Positions 1 to 4,171 of a stretch of 6,274 nucleotides of DNA are shown here, piece by piece (the stretch's first letter is position 1; each line of letters begins with the position of its first letter). The stretch covers positions 1 through 6,274 of the forward strand of contig CALGRC010000111.1 of assembly GCA_937959315.1 (NCBI GenBank), written 5' to 3'. This stretch comes from an uncultured Clostridia bacterium (lineage in GTDB: Bacteria; Bacillota; Clostridia; UMGS1810). The notes under the pieces were generated by a model. That model did not search any database. It saw nothing but the letters and a program-made list of their open reading frames with translations, and had not been told where the DNA came from. The position numbers were made by a program, and so were the translations under genes.

Positions 1-297
1 CCGTTTATGTGTTTTTGGATCTTCAACATACTCAATTCCGTATTTAGACAACACCAATCCCCAATATGCTTCTGCGTTTTCGCTGTCTTCTTCTAAAATA
101 CTTTCGTAGGTAGCAATCGCCTTGTCAAATTCATTCTGCTGTCTGTAATGCGTTGCTCTATTAAAAAGATTGATTACCCGTTCATCATTCCCCCTCGGCA
201 ATGTCATAGTACTGCCGCAGGAATCACAAGTGCCGTAACTTTGCCCGTCCGTAAATTCCAGATTGCCGCCGCACATTTTACACTTAAATACCGCCAA
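1..297 (-). CDS. Zinc-ribbon / TPR protein, C-terminal part outside the window
   Basis: A 99-codon open frame reads off the left edge. It opens at TTG (295-297), with GAGGGG as ribosome binding site about 7 bases upstream. An N-terminal zinc ribbon is visible: Cys6 and Cys9 (CKMCGG) paired with Cys24 and Cys27 (CDSCGS). A TPR-like helical pair follows at about residues 42-80 (RATHYRQQNEFDKAIATYES, then NAEAYWGLVLSKYGIEYVED). The start lies 10 bases after the stop of the membrane-protein gene, so translation is probably coupled and the gene is the third of an operon. From memory of the family, proteins with this Zn-ribbon plus KYGIEYVEDP segment in Clostridia often continue into a TIR domain; that part is not in the window and is inference. 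The zinc ribbon and TPR are seen directly; the full function is unknown. Confidence 0.85.
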   Translation of the reverse strand, partial: MAVFKCKMCGGNLEFTDGQSYGTCDSCGSTMTLPRGNDERVINLFNRATHYRQQNEFDKAIATYESILEEDSENAEAYWGLVLSKYGIEYVEDPKTHKR

Positions 298-307
298 CTT
301 TATCCCC

Positions 308-733
308 TCACTTCCAATATGTATTTTTTTCTTTTTCAAATTCCTTGTGTTTTTCTTCCGTCTGCTCGTCCAGCTTTACAATATGCTGATTGCCGGAAGA
401 CAGGGCAACTGCAACAATCACAAATACTGCCAATATCCCCGCATGGACTACAATCGTCCAGCGAATATCTAAGGGAATGACACAGGCAATAACGGAAAAT
501 ATTGTGCTGACTACGGCATAGATAACAGCTACATTGATATATCCAAACCCCTGCGGTGATTTGTTGTTTCCCTTGCCATAGATACACAGGCTTACCGCAA
601 TCAAGCTGATTGCGAGTAAAGCAAAGATATACGAAGCAACAAAGGTACTTGTAACAGGCACGACCAAAAACAACAGGGATACGACCAATGCCGCTATCAC
701 AGCAGACAGAATAATTTTTACATTGTTATTCAT
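308..733 (-). CDS. Small four-helix integral membrane protein
   Basis: This 141-residue protein has four hydrophobic segments, at about residues 5-27, 29-52, 64-88 and 93-113, and a charged C-terminal tail (about 116-141, rich in Glu and Lys) that is probably cytoplasmic and helical. I recognise no enzymatic motif. The ATG at 731-733 lies inside the end of the SPFH gene, whose TAA is at 726-728, so the two genes overlap by 8 bases and are very likely translated together. An obvious role is to anchor the SPFH protein or the downstream zinc-ribbon protein at the membrane. The Bacillus subtilis ydjG-ydjH-ydjI group, where membrane proteins accompany an SPFH protein, is a comparable arrangement (known from the literature). 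No homology to YdjG or YdjH can be claimed from sequence inspection. Confidence 0.85.
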   Translation of the reverse strand: MNNNVKIILSAVIAALVVSLLFLVVPVTSTFVASYIFALLAISLIAVSLCIYGKGNNKSPQGFGYINVAVIYAVVSTIFSVIACVIPLDIRWTIVVHAGILAVFVIVAVALSSGNQHIVKLDEQTEEKHKEFEKEKNTYWK

Positions 734-1985
734 TTGAATCCACCCCCAATTTCTGACCGCACTCTAAACAGAACTTTGCGCCCTGCGGTACTTCCTTACC
801 GCAATTCGGGCAAGTGTTCTGCAATCTTGCGCCGCACTCCATGCAGAATTTCCCTTTTGGTGTTTTCTTCCCGCATTTGGGACACAGCATTTCATTTTCG
901 CTAAGTGTTTCTATCTTTGAGCCGCATTCCAGACAAAATTTTGCATTTGCCGGAACCGAATTTCCGCACTTAGGGCATTGTATTTGTATGTTCTGCTGAA
1001 CTGCTGGGTTTACCGCATTCCCGATACTGTCATTTACCAAACCGCCTTCCGTATTCCCAACGCCAGCCATAATTCCAAGCCCGACACCCAAATTTGCCAT
1101 GTTTCCAGAGCCTTCATTTCCTGCAACCGTCTGTGCTACATCAAAGCCCCGTTCCTGCGCGTAGGTATAACCTTCAATCTGCCGTTTCTGCGCCAATCCT
1201 TCCGCTTCCAGAATCATTTTCTGCTTTTCCGTTTCCTGCTCGATAATGCTGACGTTCTGCTGGATTTTCGCCTCTGCAATATCCGCATACTGCCTGAAGT
1301 GAATTTCCTTAAACCGCTTGTATGTACTGTCGTCTTCCGGCTTTACAATCGTTGTGATAAAGAAGTGTATCAGCGATACCCCGTATTCTAAAAAATCGGG
1401 GACTAACATTTGTTCCAGACTGCCGGACAGTTCAGTCAGCTTTTCATCAATCTGGAATATATTAACCGCGTTGTTCCTGATATATCCTGCTAAATAGGTC
1501 TTAAACTTCGTCATCAAAAATGCGCGGAATTTCTGTACCAGACCAGCCTGTGTCAAATTCGTTTCCGTTCCTACAACCTTTACCAGCAGTTTCCTTGAAT
1601 CTGCTACCCGCAATGTCATTTCACCGCTTGCCCCAATCTGGATAGGGAAATTGTAGGTAGGCTCTACATATTCAACCTTGCTGTCCGTACCCCATTTGAC
1701 CGCCATTTGTTCCGTCTTATTGATAAAATATACCTCACAATGGAATGGGGTTTGATTGCCAAACGCCTTGTTGTAGAATTTCTGTATCAGCGGTATATTC
1801 TGCGTCTCTAAAGTATGCCTGCCGGGACCGAACACATCTAATACCTGTCCATTCATATAAAAGACTGCTTCCTGCGATTCATGGACAATAAGCTGTGTTT
1901 CTGTGTTGAAGTCTTCCAATGGTGATTTCCATACAAAGGTGGTATTGTCTCCCTCGTATTTTATCACCTGTGCGATATTCGCCAT
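726..1985 (-). CDS. SPFH (flotillin/band 7-like) protein with three C-terminal zinc ribbons
   Basis: This 419-residue protein belongs to the SPFH group often annotated 'virion core protein-like' and represented by B. subtilis YdjI. The SPFH domain covers about residues 28-235. A charged, Gln/Glu/Ala-rich helix likely to form a coiled coil follows (about 228-285), then a Gly-rich linker (about 289-325). Three CPxCG...C(L/M)ECG zinc knuckles close the protein: Cys337/340/351/354, Cys368/371/381/384 and Cys392/395/406/409. SPFH proteins oligomerise on membranes as scaffolds; there is no N-terminal membrane helix here, so the membrane protein encoded next may recruit it. The ATG start has AGAGGGTG about 5 bases upstream. 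It is the first gene of the operon. Its expression is probably set by the structured leader and terminator at 2050-2223. The domain calls are firm; the biological role is open. Confidence 0.93.
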   Translation of the reverse strand: MANIAQVIKYEGDNTTFVWKSPLEDFNTETQLIVHESQEAVFYMNGQVLDVFGPGRHTLETQNIPLIQKFYNKAFGNQTPFHCEVYFINKTEQMAVKWGTDSKVEYVEPTYNFPIQIGASGEMTLRVADSRKLLVKVVGTETNLTQAGLVQKFRAFLMTKFKTYLAGYIRNNAVNIFQIDEKLTELSGSLEQMLVPDFLEYGVSLIHFFITTIVKPEDDSTYKRFKEIHFRQYADIAEAKIQQNVSIIEQETEKQKMILEAEGLAQKRQIEGYTYAQERGFDVAQTVAGNEGSGNMANLGVGLGIMAGVGNTEGGLVNDSIGNAVNPAVQQNIQIQCPKCGNSVPANAKFCLECGSKIETLSENEMLCPKCGKKTPKGKFCMECGARLQNTCPNCGKEVPQGAKFCLECGQKLGVDSNE

Positions 1986-2049
1986 TTGTTCACCCTCTTT
2001 CTTAAATTTTTATATTGTATTTTCCTTGCTGTATTTTTCTGCGCAAAAT

Positions 2050-2078
2050 AAAAAATGCGCCAACCGAAGTCAGCGCAT
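2050..2078 (-). terminator. Intrinsic terminator (attenuator) with C(UUCG)G loop ahead of the SPFH gene
   Basis: On the minus strand a 10-bp stem pairs 2078-2069 with 2064-2055 (ATGCGCTGAC with GTTGGCGCAT, two G-U pairs), closed by a TTCG tetraloop and followed by TTTTTTATTTT. On the plus strand no T run follows, so it works only on leftward transcripts. It lies between a strong promoter (2230-2258) and the SPFH start (1985), with no large gene in between. That is the position of an attenuator. Its 5' arm contains the last codons and the stop of the tiny frame at 2070-2123. Confidence 0.85.
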
Positions 2079-2123
2079 AAAAAACACGTCGGCTCCGTTT
2101 GTCGCCAAACAAAACTCCTCCAT
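2070..2123 (-). CDS. Putative leader peptide overlapping the terminator
   Basis: A 17-codon frame, MEEFCLATNGADVFFMR, ends with TGA at 2070-2072. Its final ATG-CGC-TGA is the 5' arm of the terminator hairpin. The ATG at 2121-2123 has no ribosome binding site of its own. GGAGGAG (2121-2115) lies 6 bases before a TTG (2106-2108), so the translated product may instead be the last 12 residues, starting at TTG. A ribosome reaching the stop codon would cover the terminator stem, which is the usual geometry for coupling translation to readthrough. No strong codon bias toward one amino acid is seen. Coding is plausible but unproven. Confidence 0.4.
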   Translation of the reverse strand: MEEFCLATNGADVFFMR

Positions 2124-2129
2124 TAGCAA

Positions 2130-2159
2130 TTATGCTGCATATAGAAATAGAGCGTCCAT
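2130..2159 (-). other. Tiny reading frame MDALFLYAA in the leader
   Basis: A 9-codon frame, ATG to TAA, lies just before the GGAGGAG site of the last leader frame. It has no visible ribosome binding site. It could be chance; it is noted because three short frames follow each other in 130 bases of leader. Confidence 0.2.
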
Positions 2160-2171
2160 GTTTTTATCAAA

Positions 2172-2195
2172 TTAGACAAAAACATATGCACACAT
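2172..2195 (-). other. Tiny reading frame MCAYVFV in the leader
   Basis: The frame ATG...TAA (7 residues) starts about 29 bases from the predicted RNA 5' end, with only a weak GAAAG ribosome binding site in front. It lies between the two arms of the long-range stem. A ribosome stalled here could change leader folding. It is listed for its position; translation is uncertain. Confidence 0.25.
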
Positions 2196-2229
2196 AATTG
2201 CTTTCTATTGAGTTTTGTTTGGCACATAT

Positions 2230-2258
2230 ATTATACCACATAACCGATAATTTTTCAA
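2230..2258 (-). promoter_or_regulatory. Sigma-A promoter of the leader / SPFH operon
   Basis: The minus strand shows TTGAAA (2258-2253), a 17-base spacer, and a perfect TATAAT (2235-2230). The predicted start is near 2223. The promoter lies downstream of the recombinase terminator, so it drives an independent leftward transcript. Confidence 0.85.
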
Positions 2259-2293
2259 TAGATTTTACATTTTTACCCTCCTTCCTTGCCTAT

Positions 2294-2327
2294 AAAAAAA
2301 GGAACAGGCTAAAACTGCCTGTTTCCT
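2294..2327 (-). terminator. Intrinsic terminator of the recombinase gene
   Basis: On the minus strand AGGAAACAGGC (2327-2317) pairs with GCCTGTTCCT (2309-2300), with one bulged A and a 7-base loop, followed by a run of seven T (2300-2294). The stem begins at the TAG stop of the recombinase (2326-2328). It separates the recombinase transcript from the SPFH operon. Confidence 0.85.
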
Positions 2328-2901
2328 ATAGATTAACTGCATTATAACAATCTGTAATCACTTCTTTCGTGATACCAATATACCTTAATGTAATCGCACT
2401 GGAAGAGTGATTGAGCATTTTCTGAAGCGTCTCAATGGGGACGTGATTCATATATCTATGGTATGCCATTGTCTTTCTAAGCGTATGCGTCCCGAAGTTG
2501 CCTTTGATGTTTAACTCCCGCAATGTGGCTTTGATAATGTGATGAAGTGGTCTGACTCCCAGATGGCCGCCTTTCCTGCTTCCAAAAAGATAGTTACTAA
2601 GGTCAAAACCATTTAAATCTTTCAGATATGCTGTGATTGCGTCCTTTGCGCTCTTATTGAGTGTAAAGGTTTTTATTTTGCCTGTTTTCTGCTCCTTGAG
2701 CGTTACCTCGTCAAATATCCTTGTGCCGTCTGTTACATCACCAATTTTCAGAGATAGCAAATCGCCTGCCCGTAATCCGACATTGATACCAACCACGAAA
2801 ATACAGTAATCGCGTTTGTTGTTCTTACCATATAGATACTGCTTGATTTTGTTAATATCCTTTGTTGCCTTGATCGGCTCTACCTCTGTATTAGTCTTCA
2901 T
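2326..2901 (-). CDS. Short tyrosine recombinase (FimB/RecV-like size)
   Basis: This 191-residue protein consists essentially of the catalytic domain of the tyrosine recombinase / phage integrase family. Catalytic residues can be placed: Arg44 (VGLRAGDLL), a beta-hairpin Lys at 72 or 75 (QKTGK), His139 and Arg142 (GTHTLRKT), His165 (MLNHSSS) and the nucleophile Tyr174 (TLRYIGI). The SAM-like core-binding domain of full-length integrases is missing; there are only about 25 residues before the catalytic fold. This is normal for FimB/FimE-type recombinases of about 200 residues, which invert short DNA segments. The ATG at 2901 has AAGGAG (2915-2910) 8 bases upstream, inside the preceding 61-codon gene, so the two are co-translated. 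A terminator overlaps the stop. The nearby 23-bp inverted repeat is a candidate target. Chemistry is confident; the substrate is unknown. Confidence 0.92.
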   Translation of the reverse strand: MKTNTEVEPIKATKDINKIKQYLYGKNNKRDYCIFVVGINVGLRAGDLLSLKIGDVTDGTRIFDEVTLKEQKTGKIKTFTLNKSAKDAITAYLKDLNGFDLSNYLFGSRKGGHLGVRPLHHIIKATLRELNIKGNFGTHTLRKTMAYHRYMNHVPIETLQKMLNHSSSAITLRYIGITKEVITDCYNAVNL

Positions 2902-3076
2902 TCATAACACTCCTTGCGATAATTTCTTTTAAGACGTTGTATATAAGTTCCTGTCCAAAATCTATCCCGTACACTGCGAAACACTCCGGTAAAATACCGA
3001 GGTCTTTTAAGTTCAACCCGATTTGTACGCCAATATCGCCGGACAAATCCCAGAGTTTGCGCTCTTTCAGTTTCAA
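2891..3076 (-). CDS. Small hypothetical protein co-translated with the recombinase
   Basis: This 61-residue frame starts at TTG (3074-3076), with AGGAG (3090-3086) 9 bases upstream. Its last codons (VMNED, TAA at 2891-2893) overlap the recombinase start by 11 bases. I do not recognise the family. The sequence is mixed, with a basic N-terminus (MKLKERK), a hydrophobic middle (GLNLKDLGILPECFAVYGIDF) and a helical end. Position suggests a recombinase accessory or directionality factor, but no helix-turn-helix or MerR-like motif can be seen, so this is inference. The alternative frame from GTG 3084-3086 sits too close to the AGGAG and gives an Arg/aromatic-rich product typical of a shadow frame. 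Confidence 0.6.
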   Translation of the reverse strand: MKLKERKLWDLSGDIGVQIGLNLKDLGILPECFAVYGIDFGQELIYNVLKEIIARSVMNED

Positions 3077-3112
3077 TGTTACTCACTCCTATATTGGTAA
3101 TATCTGGATATA

Positions 3113-3141
3113 ATTATAAACCAGTTCTTTACAAATGTACA
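3113..3141 (-). promoter_or_regulatory. Promoter of the 61-codon gene / recombinase operon
   Basis: The minus strand shows a perfect TATAAT (3118-3113). A poor -35 candidate, TGTACA (3141-3136), lies 17 bases upstream within the inverted repeat at 3130-3152. The weak -35 covered by a dyad suggests activator-dependent or repressed transcription. Confidence 0.6.
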
Positions 3142-3183
3142 CGGTTTTTTTACAATGATACAGAAAAAACTTAGAACCCAAAA

Positions 3184-3224
3184 AATGTTACCTTTGAGCC
3201 ATTTCAAGCTAAAAAGGTAACATT
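3184..3224. repeat. Hairpin with AATGTTACCTTT arms (first)
   Basis: AATGTTACCTTT (3184-3195) and its reverse complement (3213-3224, AAAGGTAACATT) form a 12-bp stem with a 17-base spacer. The same motif recurs in the hairpin at 3303-3331, giving four copies within 150 bases. Repeated identical arms suggest a protein-binding site rather than a terminator; no T run follows. Confidence 0.85.
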
Positions 3225-3290
3225 CAAAAATGAAAAATATTCAGTTTTCTGATAAGAAAAGCCTGCAAGTGTTGTCCCGTAAGGCTTCGG

Positions 3291-3347
3291 GCAGATTTAC
3301 GCAATGTTACCTTTTACTAAAGGGTAACATTCATGTGAAAATCTGGC
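3291..3347. repeat. Extended dyad with AATGTTACCTTT arms (second)
   Basis: The inner stem pairs 3303-3315 with 3319-3331 (13 bp including one G-T pair, 3-base loop). An outer stem pairs GCAGATTT (3291-3298) with AAATCTGGC (3339-3347, one bulge). The total is about 57 bases of near-palindrome. This could be a recombinase or regulator site or a single-stranded DNA hairpin, and no coding content is seen. The rest of 3087-3447 holds two more small hairpins (3245-3260 and 3354-3381) and no convincing gene. Confidence 0.8.
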
Positions 3348-3381
3348 ATGGAAAACGCCGTTTCTGCTAAAAAAACGGTGT

Positions 3382-3410
3382 ACATTTGTAGGCAAGCTGT
3401 TTATTATAAT
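3382..3410 (+). promoter_or_regulatory. Promoter of the 128-residue gene
   Basis: A perfect TATAAT (3405-3410) lies 38 bases before the start codon. The position of the -35 (3382-3387, ACATTT) falls inside the right inverted repeat copy and is far from consensus. This mirrors the divergent recombinase promoter, so the two may be co-regulated. Confidence 0.6.
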
Positions 3411-3447
3411 AAATCGGAAATAATCATTTGAAAGGAGTTCAAAGACC

Positions 3448-3834
3448 ATGACAAAAGAGAAGGGAAACCAGACCACAACGGACAAGCTGATTGAGGAAGG
3501 CAAACGGGGTGTAACCAATTCGCAGATGATAGAAGCCCTCAAAAAGCACAAGGACATTCCAGAAAATTGGGATATATTATTCAAGCAGTATCCCGATGTT
3601 TTTATTTCTACGGCAAAATATCTGCCGCCTGAATTGCGGACAAAGGCCGTAACCCTCATTCAAACCGTATTCCCCAATTACACCATTCAAACCAAGAGTG
3701 AGAACAGGCTAAGAGCAAATATTGAAACGGTACAAAAGATGATTGCCGATAAGACCGATAAAGAGAAGGTTGTGGATTTCATCATCAGCAATCGGAAAGG
3801 GGATATTAAAAAGATATTGATGGAAGTATTATAA
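3448..3834 (+). CDS. Hypothetical 128-residue cytoplasmic protein
   Basis: The ATG start is preceded by AAAGGAG (3431-3437), 10 bases upstream, and by a TATAAT box. The protein is hydrophilic and lysine-rich, with no signal peptide or membrane segment. The N-terminus (MTKEKGNQTTTDKLIEEGKR) looks flexible. Predicted helices follow, with NSQMIEALKKHKDIPENW and a C-terminal block ENRLRANIETVQKMIADKTD onward that is alpha-helical. I do not recognise the family and see no catalytic motif. It is transcribed divergently from the recombinase, across a repeat-rich region, and ends in a strong terminator, so it forms its own unit. It could be a small regulator or DNA-binding accessory of the recombinase module, but nothing in the sequence proves this. 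Confidence 0.8.
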   Translation: MTKEKGNQTTTDKLIEEGKRGVTNSQMIEALKKHKDIPENWDILFKQYPDVFISTAKYLPPELRTKAVTLIQTVFPNYTIQTKSENRLRANIETVQKMIADKTDKEKVVDFIISNRKGDIKKILMEVL

Positions 3835-3854
3835 AAGTATCTGGCATACATAAC

Positions 3855-3894
3855 AAAAAGGATTGCTATTCGTATTGAGTAGCAATCCTTTTTT
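3855..3894. terminator. Bidirectional terminator between the 128-residue gene and tRNA-Pro
   Basis: A 14-bp stem, AAAAAGGATTGCTA (3855-3868) with TAGCAATCCTTTTT (3880-3893), has an 11-base loop and T runs on both strands. It ends the rightward gene at 3834 and also the leftward tRNA transcript, whose CCA end is at 3897. Confidence 0.9.
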
Positions 3895-3896
3895 AA

Positions 3897-3973
3897 TGGT
3901 CGGGATGACTGGATTTGAACCAGCGGCCCCTACGTCCCGAACGTAGTGCTCTACCAAACTGAGCCACATCCCG
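3897..3973 (-). tRNA. tRNA-Pro (anticodon CGG), CCA encoded
   Basis: The full cloverleaf is visible on the minus strand. The acceptor CGGGATG (3973-3967) pairs perfectly with CATCCCG (3907-3901). The D arm is GCTC-AGTTTGGTA-GAGC, the anticodon stem CTACG/CGTAG encloses the loop TTCGGGA, and the T arm is GCTGG-TTCAAAT-CCAGT. Discriminator A (3900) is followed by an encoded CCA (3899-3897). Anticodon CGG reads proline codon CCG. A terminator follows directly. Confidence 0.96.
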
Positions 3974-3979
3974 ATATTT

Positions 3980-4009
3980 ACCAGTTATTCTATTTTCAGG
4001 ATAACTGGT
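3980..4009 (-). other. Hairpin in the tRNA-Pro precursor
   Basis: An 11-bp stem pairs 3980-3990 with 3999-4009 (ACCAGTTATTC with GGATAACTGGT, one G-T pair) around an 8-base loop. It lies 6 bases upstream of the tRNA-Pro 5' end on the transcript and has no T run. It may be a processing element or simply the scar of a lost tRNA. Confidence 0.6.
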
Positions 4010-4031
4010 TGATTTATTCAATTATAGAGTA

Positions 4032-4075
4032 TACTGCGTATCCAATACGCACTACCAAACTGCGCTAATTCCCGC
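4032..4075 (-). pseudogene. tRNA 5'-half relic
   Basis: On the minus strand the run starts GCGGGAA (4075-4069), followed by a canonical D arm, AGCGCAGTTTGGTAGTGCG (4066-4048), and an anticodon-like hairpin, GCGTA-TTGGA-TACGC (4050-4036). No T arm and no 3' acceptor strand follow; the sequence turns AT-rich. It is therefore a broken tRNA. The GCGGGAA acceptor resembles bacterial tRNA-Gly, but the isotype cannot be set. It sits between the promoter at 4095-4122 and tRNA-Pro, so it is probably transcribed. Confidence 0.6.
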
Positions 4076-4094
4076 TGCTTCTTATTACTATAAC

Positions 4095-4122
4095 AGTATA
4101 ACACATTTTTTTAAAAAATCAA
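4095..4122 (-). promoter_or_regulatory. Promoter of the tRNA transcript
   Basis: The minus strand shows TTGATT (4122-4117), a 16-base spacer, and TATACT (4100-4095). Transcription would begin about 14 bases before the tRNA relic and run through tRNA-Pro to the terminator at 3855-3894. Confidence 0.7.
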
Positions 4123-4171
4123 GAGAAATTTATAAAAATATGAAAAATTTTTTACCGTTTTGTTTTGCTGG

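Larger units (their letters stand above)
2050..2223 (-). promoter_or_regulatory. Structured 5' leader of the SPFH operon (putative attenuator RNA)
   Basis: The start site predicted from the promoter at 2230-2258 is about 2223. The first 14 bases of the RNA (2223-2210) are perfectly complementary to 2117-2104, which carries the second half of the GGAGGAG ribosome binding site (2121-2115) and the TTG at 2108-2106. Three tiny frames lie in the leader: MCAYVFV (2172-2195), MDALFLYAA (2130-2159) and MEEFCLATNGADVFFMR (2070-2123). A U-tailed UUCG hairpin closes it. GCCGAC (2093-2088) could pair with GUUGGC (2064-2059) in the 3' arm of the terminator, which would form an antiterminator. The likely logic is that the folded leader hides the last frame and transcription stops, while a ribosome running into the stem, or an altered fold, lets transcription into the SPFH operon. 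The elements are seen; the mechanism is inference. I do not recognise a named riboswitch class. Confidence 0.6.
2104..2223. repeat. Imperfect 120-bp palindrome with 14-bp perfect ends
   Basis: GCCAAACAAAACTC (2104-2117) is the exact reverse complement of 2210-2223. Inside, AGCAATTATG (2125-2134) pairs with 2193-2202, TGCATAT (2136-2142) pairs with 2185-2191, and GTTTTT (2160-2165) pairs with 2178-2183. The left arm has about 17 extra bases (2143-2159). The outer stem begins at the predicted transcription start, which favours an RNA leader fold over a transposable element. Confidence 0.8.
3130..3390. repeat. 23-bp inverted repeat pair enclosing 215 bp between divergent promoters
   Basis: The left copy, 3130-3152 (TACAAATGTACAC then GGTTTTTTTA), matches the reverse complement of 3368-3390 in 22 of 23 positions, with one G/C difference at 3143 versus 3377. 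Each copy has an internal dyad, TACA-N2-TGTA, and lies 11 to 14 bases from a TATAAT pointing away from the enclosed segment. It may be a shared operator for both transcripts, or the recombination ends of an invertible segment acted on by the neighbouring recombinase. The repeat is directly seen; its role is inferred. Confidence 0.9.

Noticed and set aside
148..480. 110-codon plus-strand frame
   Set aside because: It runs antisense across the zinc-ribbon/TPR start and the membrane-protein gene, has no ribosome binding site, and its composition is typical of a shadow frame.
2014..2019. TACAAT as a second promoter -10 directly ahead of the SPFH gene
   Set aside because: No acceptable -35 is found at 16-18 bases. 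The only TTGCGC candidate is about 21 bases away and lies in the terminator tail.
2104..2223. Miniature inverted-repeat transposable element
   Set aside because: The 14-bp terminal repeats fit, but no target-site duplication flanks them. The outer arm begins exactly at the predicted transcription start, which suits an RNA leader better.
2898..3086. Alternative 62-codon minus-strand frame starting at GTG 3084-3086
   Set aside because: The AGGAG motif touches its start codon, which leaves no spacing. The product is rich in Arg and aromatics like an out-of-frame reading of the 61-codon gene.
3354..3381. Possible terminator hairpin
   Set aside because: A 9-bp stem exists, but no proper T run follows on the plus strand and only four T on the minus strand. 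It overlaps the inverted repeat, so it was not called as a terminator.
3130..3390. CRISPR-like repeats
   Set aside because: The repeats are inverted pairs of unequal spacing, not regularly spaced direct repeats with unique spacers.
3297..3659. 120-codon minus-strand frame
   Set aside because: It is antisense to the 128-residue gene, crosses its promoter and hairpins, and has no ribosome binding site.
3897..3921. Attachment-site duplication of the tRNA-Pro 3' end
   Set aside because: No second copy of the T-arm/acceptor end was found elsewhere in the window, so an att pair cannot be shown.
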